DNA of 48,199 nucleotides from Bacteroidetes bacterium UBA2322 (GCA_002345145.1 DDVC01000220.1:1-48199), one strand, 5' to 3'; positions 7,817 to 18,300 are shown, numbered from the stretch's first letter. Notes: generated by a model from the sequence alone, not told the origin. Numbers and translations: made by a program.

Positions 7817-10282
7817 ATGAAAAAGGTGAATTTATTTTTGGCTTTTACAGTTTGTTTTTTGTTTGCTGCATTAGTGCAAGGGCAAACAGTTTTTGGACAT
7901 CAGCAGTTAATCAACACAATTGCCGATAAAGCGACCTCTGTTTACGTTGCCGATTTAGACAATGACGGTGATATAGATCTGTTATCATCTTCAAAAGATG
8001 ATGATATAATAGCTTGGTATGAAAATGATGGCATAGGCAACTTTGGCACACAGCAAATAATTTCTATTTCTGCTGATGGTGCAATGTCTGTTTATGCCGC
8101 CGATTTAGATGGCGATGGAGATTTAGATGTCTTGTCTGCTTCTTCTGGTGACGATAAAATAGCCTGGTACGAAAACGATGGCATTGGCAACTTTGGCACA
8201 CAGCAAATAATTTCCATTTCTGCTGATGGCGCAATGTCTGTGTATGTCGCCGATTTAGACGGAGATGGAGATATTGACGTATTGTCAGCTTCTCGGAATG
8301 ACAATAAAATAGCTTGGTACGAAAACGATGGTGGTGGTAACTTTGGCGCGCAGCAAATTATTACAACTGCCGCCAATGGAGCACGTTGTGTTTACACCGC
8401 CGATTTAGATGGCGATGGAGATTTAGATGTCTTGTCTGCTTCTTCTGGTGACGATAAAATAGCCTGGTACGAAAATGATGGTGTTGGTAACTTTAGCACA
8501 CAGCAAATTATCACAATTGCCACCAATGGAGCAAGGTCTGTTTATGCAGCCGATTTAGATGGTGATGATAAGATAGATGTTGTGTCTGCTTCTTCTTATG
8601 ATAAAAAGATAGCGTGGTATAAAAATGATGGAATCGGCAACTTTGGCGAACAGCAAATAATTTCCATTTCTGATAATGGTGCAATGTCTGTGTATGCCGC
8701 TGATTTAGATGGCGATGGTGATATAGACGTTATTTCTGCTTCTTGGAGTATCGATATAATTTGGCATGAAAACGACGGTGCAGGAAACTTTGGCGCGCAG
8801 CAGGTAATTTTCAATTCAGTATATTATGCAGACTTCGTATATGCCGCCGATTTGGACGGAGACGGTGATATAGATGTCTTGTCGGCTTCTTATTATGACG
8901 ACAAAATAGCCTGGTACCAAAACGACGGAGCAGGCAACTTTGGCGGGGAGAAAGTCATTATTCCTGATGCCTATGGGGCAAGGTTTGTATATGCTGCCGA
9001 TTTGGATGGCGATGGAGATATAGATGTATTGTCCGCTTCTCAATGGGATGACAAAATAGCATGGTATGCAAACGACGGCGCAGGAAACTTTGGCGCACAG
9101 CAAATCATTACTACTGCCGCCAATGGAGCACGTTGTGTTTACACCGCCGATTTAGATGGCGATGGAGATTTAGATGTCTTGTCGGCTTCTTATGATGACG
9201 ACAAAATAGCCTGGTACCAAAACGATGGAACCGGCCACTTTGGTGGGCAAAAAATCTTAAGTACGAATGCTGATGGCGCAACTTCTGTATATGCCGCCGA
9301 TTTGGATGGTGATGGGGATTTAGACATATTGTCAGCTTCTGCTCTTGACGATAAAATTGCTTGGCACGAAAACGCCGGAGGAGGATACTTTGGTGGGGAG
9401 CTATACATCAGCACTACTACAGAAGCCGCACAAACTGTGTTTGCCGCCGATTTGGATAGTGACGGGGATATAGATATATTGTCGGCTTCTTTTGTTAATG
9501 GTGGAATAGTCTGGTATGCAAACGAAGGCGCGGGCAGTTTTGGCTTTCAGCAAGTCATCAGTAGTATTGCTGTTGGTACAAGGTCTGTGTATGCCGCCGA
9601 TTTGGACGGAGACGGTGATATGGATGTTATATCAGCTTCTGGTGACAACCGAATAGCCTGGTACGAAAATGATGGTACGGGCATTTTTGGCGAACAGCAA
9701 ATCATTAGCACACTTACCGATACACCACGATCGGTATATGCCGCCGATTTGGATGGCGATGGCGATTTGGATGTTTTATCAGCTTCTGCCACCGAATTGG
9801 ATTTTGACCACAGAATAGCCTGGTATGAAAATGACGGTTCTGGCAATTTTGAAGTGCAGCAAGTCATTAGCTTGGATATTGTTGGTCCAATGTCTGTTTA
9901 TGCCGCCGATTTGGATGGCGATGGCGATAAAGATGTCATGTCGGCTTCTATGCATGACGATAAAGTGGTTTGGTTCGAAAACCTATTAGAAACCGTAAGT
10001 ATAGCGCCCACACTTCCCGATGCTCCCATAAGCAAGATGCTCCACATTTCTCCCAACCCCACCCAAAACACCGCCACCCTCACCTACACCGCCCCGCAAG
10101 CACAGCCCGCCACCCTACACCTGTATGACCTTACCGGCAGACTGCTGTTTGAAACAACCCTACAACCCACCGCCAGCATCAATTATTACGAGTTAGATAT
10201 GACCCGCTACCCACAAGGTATGTACGTGGTTATGCTAAACTACGGTGCGGAGGTGGTAACGGGGAAGGTGGTGAGGGAGTAA
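7817..10282 (+). CDS. Gene 3: secreted FG-GAP/VCBS repeat protein with 14 near-uniform repeats, T9SS type A
   Basis: 821 residues: a signal peptide identical to gene 2, then 14 repeats of ~50 residues (residues ~25-735), then the Por-type tail (residues ~742-821). The repeat consensus is roughly ADGAxSVYAADLDGDGDLDV followed by LSAS..DDKIAWYENDG.GNFG.QQ. The DLDGDGDxD core is a Ca-binding loop of the FG-GAP type. Fourteen blades would fit two seven-bladed propellers, but this is inference from counting. Some repeats share tracts of ~70 identical bases (for example near 8368-8440 and 9115-9185), so the tandem array is still recombining. Extracellular role unknown; possibly an adhesin. Confidence 0.9.
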   Translation: MKKVNLFLAFTVCFLFAALVQGQTVFGHQQLINTIADKATSVYVADLDNDGDIDLLSSSKDDDIIAWYENDGIGNFGTQQIISISADGAMSVYAADLDGDGDLDVLSASSGDDKIAWYENDGIGNFGTQQIISISADGAMSVYVADLDGDGDIDVLSASRNDNKIAWYENDGGGNFGAQQIITTAANGARCVYTADLDGDGDLDVLSASSGDDKIAWYENDGVGNFSTQQIITIATNGARSVYAADLDGDDKIDVVSASSYDKKIAWYKNDGIGNFGEQQIISISDNGAMSVYAADLDGDGDIDVISASWSIDIIWHENDGAGNFGAQQVIFNSVYYADFVYAADLDGDGDIDVLSASYYDDKIAWYQNDGAGNFGGEKVIIPDAYGARFVYAADLDGDGDIDVLSASQWDDKIAWYANDGAGNFGAQQIITTAANGARCVYTADLDGDGDLDVLSASYDDDKIAWYQNDGTGHFGGQKILSTNADGATSVYAADLDGDGDLDILSASALDDKIAWHENAGGGYFGGELYISTTTEAAQTVFAADLDSDGDIDILSASFVNGGIVWYANEGAGSFGFQQVISSIAVGTRSVYAADLDGDGDMDVISASGDNRIAWYENDGTGIFGEQQIISTLTDTPRSVYAADLDGDGDLDVLSASATELDFDHRIAWYENDGSGNFEVQQVISLDIVGPMSVYAADLDGDGDKDVMSASMHDDKVVWFENLLETVSIAPTLPDAPISKMLHISPNPTQNTATLTYTAPQAQPATLHLYDLTGRLLFETTLQPTASINYYELDMTRYPQGMYVVMLNYGAEVVTGKVVRE
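10042..10282 (+). repeat. T9SS type A sorting-signal cassette, copy 3
   Basis: Copy of the shared 3' cassette. Identity with gene 5 extends further upstream, through ETVSIAPTLPDAPISKMLHI (from about 9985), so genes 3 and 5 exchanged or inherited a longer tail than the others. Confidence 0.75.
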
Positions 10283-10313
10283 AGTAGAGGTAGATAATAC
10301 AGCACCCTCTACT
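10283..10313. terminator. Hairpin after gene 3
   Basis: Arms AGTAGAGG (10283-10290) and CCTCTACT (10306-10313) pair perfectly around a 15-nt loop directly after the gene 3 stop. No U-tract follows. It differs in sequence from the ACTCCGCACC hairpins. Possible terminator or mRNA-end stabiliser. Confidence 0.4.
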
Positions 10314-10362
10314 ATATACCAAAACCCCAATACATATTTACACGCTTTACAATTCAAGCAAT

Positions 10363-13300
10363 ATGAAAACACTATATTCTATTTTAATTTTTGCCGGTTG
10401 TATGCTGTTGGCTACCTTATTAAATGGGCAAACTATGTTTGGACCGCAAAGGGTAATTGTATATAATGAAGCCGATGGTGCCACCTCAGTTCATGCTGCC
10501 GACTTAGATGGTGATGGCTATTTAGACATTTTGGCATCTTCTGTATTGAATAACAAAATAGCCTGGTATAAAAACTTAGGGGCTGGAAATTTTGGCACAC
10601 AGCAAATTATTACTACTGCCAATGGAGTAAGAAGTGTTTATGCTGCCGATTTAGATGGCGATGGAGATATAGATGTGTTAGCAGCTTCGTTTAACGACAG
10701 TAAAATAGCTTGGTATGCAAATGACGGATATGGTAATTTTGGCGCACAACAAATTATTTCTTTTGCTGCCAATGGACCAAGGTCGGTTTATGCTGCCGAT
10801 TTAGACGGCGATGGAGATATAGATGTATTGTCGGCTTCAGAATTGGACAATAAAATAGCATGGTACCCCAATAATGGCACAGGAATTTTTGGCATACAGC
10901 AGATTATTTCTACGGCTGCTTATGGCGCAAAAGCTGTGTATGCTGCCGATTTAGACGGAGACGGAGATATAGATGTATTATCGGCTTCTGCCAATGATAA
11001 TAAAATAGCTTATTACAAAAACAATGGTACCGGAAATTTTGGCATACAACTTTTTATCTCTAATAATGCTATTGGAGCCAGTGCTGTATATGTTGCCGAT
11101 TTAAACGGCGATGGGCATGTAGATGTATTGTCGGCTGCCGAAGACAATAATACCATAGCTTGGTATGCCAATACTACCACAGGCTTTTTTGGATTAGAGC
11201 AGATAATTTCTACCACTGCCAATGGAGCAAGATCTGTATTTGCTGCCGATTTAGACGGAGACGGGGATATAGATGTATTGTCGGCTCTTTATGATGCTAA
11301 TAAAATAGTGTGGTATGAAAACAATGGCACAGGAAACTTTGGTGATGAACAAATAATCACTGCTACTGCCAATGGTGCCAATGCTGTTTATGCCGCCGAT
11401 TTAAATAACAATGGAAGCATAGATGTACTATGGACATCATATTTAGTTAGTGAAATAGCTTGGTCTGAAAATGACGGAATAGGTAATTTTAATTTACAGC
11501 CAATCATATCGGCTAATGCTATGAACCCTACTTCTGTATTTGCTGCTGATATAGATGGCGATGGGGATATAGACGTACTGTCGGCTTCTTTTACCGATAA
11601 CAAAATAGCCTGGTATGAAAATGACGGTGTCGGCAACTTTATTGATCAACACGTCATTACCTCTTTTGCCACAAATGCGTATTCTGTTTATGCTGCTGAT
11701 TTAGACGGAGATGGAGATATAGATGTGTTGTCGGCAGGTGCTAATCTAATAGCATGGTACCAAAATGACGGAACAGGTAACTTCGGTGCCCAACTAATCA
11801 TATCCACCGCTGTTAATCTTGCAAGGTCAGTTTATGCAGCGGATATAAATGGTGATGGATATATAGACGTATTATCGGCTTCTGCCTCTGACGATAAAAT
11901 AGCATGGTATCCAAATGACGGCTTGGGAAATTTTGGACTACAGCAAATCATTTCCACAGAAGCCGATGGCGCAAAATGTGTTTATGCTGCCGATTTAGAT
12001 GGCGATGGTGATGTAGATGTGTTGTCAGCTTATCATAGTAATTATTCAAGAATAGCTTGGTATGAAAACGATGGCTTGGGAAATTTCGGACCACAGCAAA
12101 TTATATCAAATGCTGTTCCGGGTGCTAATTCGGTTTATGCTGCCGATTTAGATAAAGACGGTGCTATAGATGTATTATCGGCTTCAAGCAATAACTCAGC
12201 TTTCAATTATATAGCATGGTACAAAAACGATGGCTTGGGAAATTTTGGACCACAACAGATTATTTCTTCCAATGTTCTTGGCGCAAGAGCAGTTTATGCT
12301 GCCGATTTAGATAGTGATGGAGATATTGATGTTTTATCTGCCGCATATAGTCCAACTCTTAATGCTGATATTGCATGGTACCAGAATGATGGTGCCGGAA
12401 ATTTTGGTTCGCAACAAATTATTTCGACATCTCCATGTAATGCTTATTCAGTATATGCTGCTGATTTAGATGGAGACGGCGATTTAGATGTAATAACTGC
12501 TCCAATAGCAGAAAACAAAGTAGTATGGTATGAAAACCTGCTGGCATTCAGTTTATACATTACCATCAATAACCCACCCTGCATTGGGGCATCAAACGGG
12601 TCTGTTTTGGTAAACGCTTTAGGTTCTGTTTTTCTCTTACCACCCTACTCCTACTCATGGACTTCTGACAATGGAACTTCGGGCAGCGGAACCACTACAA
12701 ACGAAGTGTTTACCCTTGATAACCTCAGTACCGGAACCTATAACATAACCGTTACTAACAATGCCGGAGCTGTAGCTGAGGCAGCTATTGCCCTCAATAC
12801 TGTTTTGGGCAATGTTTTTGAAATAACCGATATCACCACCACTAATACCAGTATCGGATTACCCAACGGGGTTATTCAACTTACCTTAGAGGGAGGCGAA
12901 ACGCCTTATATTATTTCTTGGGCTGGCGTTTCAAGTGGCTCGTTTAGCAACAACAATCAGGTGTTTACCATTTCCAACCTCTATGCCGGCAGCTACAATA
13001 TTCAAATTACCGATGCTGAGGGTAACGTGCTCACCAAAACCGTATTGCTACTCGACGAAACCACACCGCAAAATACCTGCCTTACACCAATGGACATTGT
13101 GATTCTCAATGATGTATCGGGCTCGGTTGATGTAATAGAATATGAAGAAGCAAAACTATTTTTTACAAATATTATCAACTCCCTCAACATTGGTACTACC
13201 GATACCCAAAGTCGGGTAGCTATTGTGGAATGGTCGGGAAATGGTGAACAGCAAGTCCAAATTGCCATGACCGGAAGTTTGCCCTCCCTCCAAAACTATA

Positions 13301-15555
13301 CCTCCTTTACTCGCGCATTCTCAGGCGGCACCAACCCAAACGAGGCACTAAATTTCGGGTATAATTACCTCCAAAACCTTGCCCGACCTTTTGCTGCCAA
13401 AGTATTAATACTCAGCACAGACGGCGCGCCCGGACAGGTGAGCAATTCTCTCGTTGCCCTTGCCGAAACCTATAAGGCACAGGGTTATATTATTGTTTCT
13501 ATTGCCTTTGATGAGGCTTATACCCATACACCTACCCATAATATTTTAACACAAACTGCGTCAATTCCCTTGTTAGCCCCAGGCGCACCAGCTTACTCCC
13601 AACTTAGCCCCAATTTAGCAAACAATATCGTAAACCTCTATATTTGCCCTGCCGACCCGGGCAGCAGCAATACTTATTATTTTTACCGCGATGGCATCAT
13701 TGATATTACCGATTATACCATCAATGGCTTTTGCCCAAATCCTACCGGCGTTACCATTCACTATACCATTACGGCTCAGCAGCAGTTATCGCTGCCCGCC
13801 GGTACACCCATAACCTTTTACTACAACAATCCTGCCTTGTTTGGTGCTATGCCCATACTCACCACCTTTATTCCCTGTGCCATTCCGGCAGGTAGTTCCG
13901 AAACTTTTAGTACTTACTTACCCATCACCTCTCCAGCACAAGTATTTGCCGTACTCAATGACAACGGCAGCCAAACCCCGCCCTTTATCCTACCCACTAC
14001 CAATATACCCGAGCATGTGTATAGCAACAACATAGATAATATAGCCATTTGTACTAACCCGTTGCCCACCCTTGCCGCCACACTCCTTGCCAATACCCCC
14101 ACGCCGGTTTGTGGCAATACTGCCTTGTTTACCCTCTCCGTTTGCAATATCGGACCAGCAGATGCCCAAAGCGTGAGCATTGCCCCGCAAATGCCCGCAG
14201 GGTTTGTGCTGCTACACCAAAATGCCAATCTCAATGGCTGCGCACAAGCCGCCGGTGTTGCCAATACCTACCATATTCCGGCAGGCTGCTGTGTAACGCT
14301 TACCCTCCAATACAACGTTTCGGGTGCAGCTATCGGGTTTTACCCGCATCAGCAAGTGGCACTTTCCGGTCCGTCTGGTCAGGAGTATATCCATTTTAAC
14401 GGCATAAACACCTCAGTAGATGACCTCACCATTACCGGCATTCCTGATTGTCCTTCCGATTTACTTACTTTCAAAAAATCTACCAACCTTACCCAAACCT
14501 GCCACGATAGTTTTGTTACCTACGCCTTTACCATTCATAACCAAACCAACCTGCCCCTCCAAAACCTTACTTTTTACGACCCCCTGCCCGCCCCTGCTAT
14601 TTGGGCTGCCGAACCCTACTTGCCTAATGGCTTGAGCATCGGACAAACCAACATTACCGGCTTATCTATTGCACAATTTACAATTGCCCAAGTGCCACCC
14701 AATACGGTTGCTACTTTTTTCCTCGATGCTTATTTGGGTGATTGGCCGCAAAATGACAATTTGCCCAACACCGCTACCCTTTCGGGATTACCCGCTTTTG
14801 TCAATGGCAATGGCAACCCACTCAACGCATACGCCCAAACCGTATCAGTCATTATTCCTCCCGATATTGTTATCCATACCCCCAACGCTGTTACCCATTG
14901 CCAAAGTGCCAACCTTAGTGCCTCGCTTGCCAATGCCTATAACCCCCAATGGCTCAGCACCGGAGACGGCTTTTTTACCCACCCCAATAGCCTGCAAACC
15001 ACCTATATACCCGGTGTCCAAGACCTGCTCAACGGTACAGCAGATATATACCTTAACGCTCAAAACCAATGTGGCGATGGCGATGCTTTGGTGCAACTAC
15101 ATTTTGCCCAAGCCCCCCTTTGTAATGACAATGACTGCAATACCGATGATATCCTTAATCCCGATACTTGTCAATGCGAATACCTAACCATAACACCGCC
15201 CAATTGCGACGACAACAACCCACTTACTACCGATGTTTATAACCCCGATGACTGCCAATGCCAACACCCTCCCACCGGATATGTGCTGCTGCCCAACGCT
15301 TTTAGCCCTAACGCCGATGGGGAAAACGACTTGTTTAAAGCTGTTTACAATTTCCCGATAAGCCAATTTTATATTGCCGTATATAACCGTTGGGGGCAGC
15401 GCGTATTTGAAACCTCCGACATTGAACAAGGTTGGAATGGCATGCTTAATCAATCTCCCCTGCCTATGGGCGTATATACATGGTATGCTATCTACCGATT
15501 CCAAACCCATACACACGATAACCATATAAGCGGCAATGTAACACTTATAAGATAG
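10363..15555 (+). CDS. Gene 4: VCBS repeats + SprB-like repeats + von Willebrand A domain, T9SS type B
   Basis: 1,730 residues. Signal peptide to ~22 (MKTLYSILIF...LLNGQ). Fourteen VCBS repeats cover ~28-727. Two SprB-like Ig-type repeats follow (~727-900; each has LSTGTYNITVTN-like SxGTY..V.D endings). Next is a von Willebrand A domain (~906-1097) with a complete-looking MIDAS: DVSGS, then a GGT threonine region, then STDGAPG. Beyond lie DUF11-like beta domains (~1100-1580), a Cys/Asp-rich stretch (~1586-1640; CNDNDC, CQC, CDDNNP repeated), and the type B gliding-associated signal (FSPNADGENDLF...NRWGQ...GNVTLIR). The MIDAS suggests metal-dependent adhesion. This is the only VCBS gene here with a type B tail, so it would follow a different anchoring route from its neighbours. 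Confidence 0.9.
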   Translation: MKTLYSILIFAGCMLLATLLNGQTMFGPQRVIVYNEADGATSVHAADLDGDGYLDILASSVLNNKIAWYKNLGAGNFGTQQIITTANGVRSVYAADLDGDGDIDVLAASFNDSKIAWYANDGYGNFGAQQIISFAANGPRSVYAADLDGDGDIDVLSASELDNKIAWYPNNGTGIFGIQQIISTAAYGAKAVYAADLDGDGDIDVLSASANDNKIAYYKNNGTGNFGIQLFISNNAIGASAVYVADLNGDGHVDVLSAAEDNNTIAWYANTTTGFFGLEQIISTTANGARSVFAADLDGDGDIDVLSALYDANKIVWYENNGTGNFGDEQIITATANGANAVYAADLNNNGSIDVLWTSYLVSEIAWSENDGIGNFNLQPIISANAMNPTSVFAADIDGDGDIDVLSASFTDNKIAWYENDGVGNFIDQHVITSFATNAYSVYAADLDGDGDIDVLSAGANLIAWYQNDGTGNFGAQLIISTAVNLARSVYAADINGDGYIDVLSASASDDKIAWYPNDGLGNFGLQQIISTEADGAKCVYAADLDGDGDVDVLSAYHSNYSRIAWYENDGLGNFGPQQIISNAVPGANSVYAADLDKDGAIDVLSASSNNSAFNYIAWYKNDGLGNFGPQQIISSNVLGARAVYAADLDSDGDIDVLSAAYSPTLNADIAWYQNDGAGNFGSQQIISTSPCNAYSVYAADLDGDGDLDVITAPIAENKVVWYENLLAFSLYITINNPPCIGASNGSVLVNALGSVFLLPPYSYSWTSDNGTSGSGTTTNEVFTLDNLSTGTYNITVTNNAGAVAEAAIALNTVLGNVFEITDITTTNTSIGLPNGVIQLTLEGGETPYIISWAGVSSGSFSNNNQVFTISNLYAGSYNIQITDAEGNVLTKTVLLLDETTPQNTCLTPMDIVILNDVSGSVDVIEYEEAKLFFTNIINSLNIGTTDTQSRVAIVEWSGNGEQQVQIAMTGSLPSLQNYTSFTRAFSGGTNPNEALNFGYNYLQNLARPFAAKVLILSTDGAPGQVSNSLVALAETYKAQGYIIVSIAFDEAYTHTPTHNILTQTASIPLLAPGAPAYSQLSPNLANNIVNLYICPADPGSSNTYYFYRDGIIDITDYTINGFCPNPTGVTIHYTITAQQQLSLPAGTPITFYYNNPALFGAMPILTTFIPCAIPAGSSETFSTYLPITSPAQVFAVLNDNGSQTPPFILPTTNIPEHVYSNNIDNIAICTNPLPTLAATLLANTPTPVCGNTALFTLSVCNIGPADAQSVSIAPQMPAGFVLLHQNANLNGCAQAAGVANTYHIPAGCCVTLTLQYNVSGAAIGFYPHQQVALSGPSGQEYIHFNGINTSVDDLTITGIPDCPSDLLTFKKSTNLTQTCHDSFVTYAFTIHNQTNLPLQNLTFYDPLPAPAIWAAEPYLPNGLSIGQTNITGLSIAQFTIAQVPPNTVATFFLDAYLGDWPQNDNLPNTATLSGLPAFVNGNGNPLNAYAQTVSVIIPPDIVIHTPNAVTHCQSANLSASLANAYNPQWLSTGDGFFTHPNSLQTTYIPGVQDLLNGTADIYLNAQNQCGDGDALVQLHFAQAPLCNDNDCNTDDILNPDTCQCEYLTITPPNCDDNNPLTTDVYNPDDCQCQHPPTGYVLLPNAFSPNADGENDLFKAVYNFPISQFYIAVYNRWGQRVFETSDIEQGWNGMLNQSPLPMGVYTWYAIYRFQTHTHDNHISGNVTLIR

Positions 15556-15741
15556 TGGGCTGGCATATCTTTCCTCCACTTTGGTTAAAAAATAATTGCC
15601 TCAACACCTACAGGCAACCGTTTCAGTATTATGCTCGTTTATAGCATAAACCCAAGGTCATACCTATACGCGGCTCGCATAGGGCAATTTTAGAGATGCT
15701 GTTTTGGGTGGACTATTTTTTTACACTTTGATTAAATTGGC
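15556..15741. other. Intergenic region with three small inverted repeats
   Basis: After gene 4 there are three short stems: TTGCCT/AGGCAA near 15598-15617, ATGCT/AGCAT near 15631-15649, and CCTATACG/CGCATAGG at 15663-15683 with one mismatch. None has a U-tract. The sequence TACACTTTG just before gene 5 is close to, but one base longer than, a TAnnTTTG element, and it lies too near the ATG to be a confident promoter. Confidence 0.35.
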
Positions 15742-18204
15742 ATGAAAACGTACTATTTTTATTTTTTTTCAATTTGCCTATTGTTTGTTACCGTGCTACA
15801 AGGACAAACAATTTTTGGACCACAGCAACAGGTTACTAATGTACCAATTCAGCCAAATTTTATTATCAGTGCTGACTTAGATGGAGACGGCGATGAAGAT
15901 GTGATTGCCTCATCATTTCAAGACAACAAAATTACATGGTATAGAAATAATGGCTCGGACAACTTTGGATTTGAGCAAATTATAAGCACTCAAGTTGATG
16001 GTCCAAAATCTATTCATGCAGCAGACTTAGATGGAGATGGTAATATAGATATTGTATCGGCTTCTTTATATGACAATAAAATTGCATGGTATAGAAATGA
16101 CGGCACAGGCAATTTTGGTCCGCAGTTGATTATATCTACTAATGCCCTCATGGCTACTTCAGTGTTTAGTGCAGATTTAGACGGTGATGGCGATTTGGAC
16201 GTAATATCCGCCTCTGAATGGGACGACAAAATTGCGTGGTACACAAATGACGGCTCGGGCGGTTTTAGTTCGCAAAAAATAATTACAATTTTAGCTACCG
16301 CGGCACAATCAGTATATGCCGCTGATTTTGATGGCGATGGTAGTATTGATGTTTTATCAGCCTCATTAACTGATAATAAAATTGCTTGGTACCGAAATAA
16401 TGGTTCAGGCAATTTTAGCACCCAACAAATTGCAATTCAATCCAACTCGTCAGAATTTTTTTGCTATGCCATTGCAAGCGATTTAGATGGAGATGGAGAT
16501 TACGATGTACTGGCAGCATATAAAATGAGTGGCAAGTTAGTGTGGTATGAAAACAATAGTGCAGGAAACTTTGGCGAGGAGAAAATTATCAGTAATAATA
16601 CTCTGGGTGTTCAATCTATTTTTGCTACAGATTTAGACGGAGACGGAGATACAGATGTATTGTCAGCTTCAGTGTGGTGGAATGGCAAAATAACTTGGTA
16701 TGAAAACGATGGTAGCGGATATTTTGATACACACATAATCCTTAACAACAGCACAGCTCTTTTTGCAGTCGTTTATGCAGTTGATTTAGATAATGATGGA
16801 GATGTAGATGTTCTCTCCACATTTGACCAAGGCACATTGGCATGGCACGAAAATATTGGTGCCGGCAACTTTCATCTACCAAAAATTGTTGCTGCCGGAG
16901 CTTTAGATGCACAATTTGTTTTTAGTGCCGATTTAGATGGCGATGGTGGTGTAGATATTATTTCAGCCTCCCGATTAGACAACAAAATAGCATGGTATCC
17001 GAATGACGGAACAGGCAACTTTGGTACACAGAAAATCATTTCAACTAATGCAGGCAGTGCAAGCTCTGTGTATGTGGCTGATTTAGATAATGATGGAAAT
17101 ATAGATGTATTGTCATCTTCAGAATTAGATAATAAAATTGCATGGTATCCAAATGACGGAACAGGCAATTTTGGTATGCAACAAATCATTACAACCGATG
17201 CACTTGGAGCGCGTTCAGTTTTTTGTGCTGATTTGGATGGAGATGGTGATATTGATGTGTTATCAGCCTCCCGATTAGACAATAAAATAGCATGGTATCC
17301 AAATGACGGAACAGGCAATTTTGGTGAAGAGCAAATTATTTCTTACAATGCTATGGGAGCAAATGCTGTTTATGCTGCCGATTTAGATAGCGATGGTGAT
17401 ATTGATGTTATCTCATCGTCTCGATTAGACAATAAAATAGCATGGTTCGCAAATGACGGAACAGCCAATTTTGGTGAAGAGCGAATTATTGATTTCAATG
17501 CTTATAGCGCATGTTCTGTTCTTGTTGCCGATTTAGACAATGATGGTTATTTAGATGTGGTAGCAGCTTTATCTGATATACAAACAATCGTATGGTATCA
17601 CAATGATGGGTCAGGCAATTTTAGCGGACAACAAATCATCACCTCAAATGCTATGGGGGTTTGGTCTGTAAGTGCTACTGATATAGACAAGGATAACCAC
17701 ATAGATATATTATCGGTTTCTTTATACAACAACCATGTATCGTGGTATAAAAACCTTGGAACAAGCAACTTTGGAGCTGCACAGATTATCACTACCGCTA
17801 ATAACGGACCGTCACATATACATACCGCTGATTTTGACGGAGATGGTGATACTGACGTAGTGGTGGCTTCCAGATACGACAACAAGGTATCATGGCACCA
17901 AAACCTATTAGAAACCGTAAGTATAGCCCCCACACTTCCCGATGCTCCCATAAGCAAGATGCTCCACATTTCTCCCAACCCCACCCACAACACCGCCACC
18001 CTCACCTACACCGCCCCGCAAGCACAGCCTGCCACCCTACACCTATACGACCTTACCGGCAGACTGCTGTTTAACACAACCCTACAACCCACCATCGGCA
18101 TCAGCACTTACGAGTTAGATATGACCCGCTACCCACAAGGTATGTACGTAGTAACGCTAAACAATGGCGCAGAGGTGGTAACGGGGAAGGTGGTGAGGGA
18201 GTAG
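15742..18204 (+). CDS. Gene 5: secreted FG-GAP/VCBS repeat protein with 14 repeats, T9SS type A
   Basis: 820 residues: signal peptide (MKTYYFYFFSICLLFVTVLQ, cleavage after GQ), 14 VCBS repeats (~25-733) and a Por-type tail (~740-820). Repeats 8-11 share the phrase DNKIAWYPNDGTGNFG almost verbatim, marking local amplification within the gene. The linker and tail are almost identical to gene 3 over ~100 codons, although the signal peptides differ. Gene length is one residue short of gene 3. Surface-exposed, Ca-dependent beta-propellers are expected; ligand not recognised. Confidence 0.9.
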   Translation: MKTYYFYFFSICLLFVTVLQGQTIFGPQQQVTNVPIQPNFIISADLDGDGDEDVIASSFQDNKITWYRNNGSDNFGFEQIISTQVDGPKSIHAADLDGDGNIDIVSASLYDNKIAWYRNDGTGNFGPQLIISTNALMATSVFSADLDGDGDLDVISASEWDDKIAWYTNDGSGGFSSQKIITILATAAQSVYAADFDGDGSIDVLSASLTDNKIAWYRNNGSGNFSTQQIAIQSNSSEFFCYAIASDLDGDGDYDVLAAYKMSGKLVWYENNSAGNFGEEKIISNNTLGVQSIFATDLDGDGDTDVLSASVWWNGKITWYENDGSGYFDTHIILNNSTALFAVVYAVDLDNDGDVDVLSTFDQGTLAWHENIGAGNFHLPKIVAAGALDAQFVFSADLDGDGGVDIISASRLDNKIAWYPNDGTGNFGTQKIISTNAGSASSVYVADLDNDGNIDVLSSSELDNKIAWYPNDGTGNFGMQQIITTDALGARSVFCADLDGDGDIDVLSASRLDNKIAWYPNDGTGNFGEEQIISYNAMGANAVYAADLDSDGDIDVISSSRLDNKIAWFANDGTANFGEERIIDFNAYSACSVLVADLDNDGYLDVVAALSDIQTIVWYHNDGSGNFSGQQIITSNAMGVWSVSATDIDKDNHIDILSVSLYNNHVSWYKNLGTSNFGAAQIITTANNGPSHIHTADFDGDGDTDVVVASRYDNKVSWHQNLLETVSIAPTLPDAPISKMLHISPNPTHNTATLTYTAPQAQPATLHLYDLTGRLLFNTTLQPTIGISTYELDMTRYPQGMYVVTLNNGAEVVTGKVVRE
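17963..18204 (+). repeat. T9SS type A sorting-signal cassette, copy 4
   Basis: Shared 3' cassette with a few changes (NPTHNTA, LFNTTLQPTIGISTYELD). LLFNTTLQPT is shared with gene 6 but not with genes 1-3, which gives a simple branching order for the copies. Confidence 0.75.
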
Positions 18205-18219
18205 CTTTTTGTTTTTTTC

Positions 18220-18257
18220 ATTACTCCGCACCGCTATATACAGGGGGGTGGAGTAAT
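18220..18257. terminator. Intergenic hairpin C (degenerate copy)
   Basis: Left arm identical to hairpins A and B. The right arm has two substitutions (GGGGTGGAGTAAT), so the stem keeps one wobble and one mismatch. The flanking ~95 bp again match the regions before genes 2 and 3, but the signal peptide that follows is different. Confidence 0.45.
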
Positions 18258-18300
18258 TTAAATCGGGAAATTATTTTTTGAGTGGTAAAATTGAATCAGC

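Noticed and set aside
16014..18005. Minus-strand frames opposite the VCBS genes (for example 16014-16421, 16872-17318, 17598-18005)
   Set aside because: Their Ser/Pro/Lys-rich repeats with SPSPSKSA are simply the reverse complement of the DLDGDGD codons.
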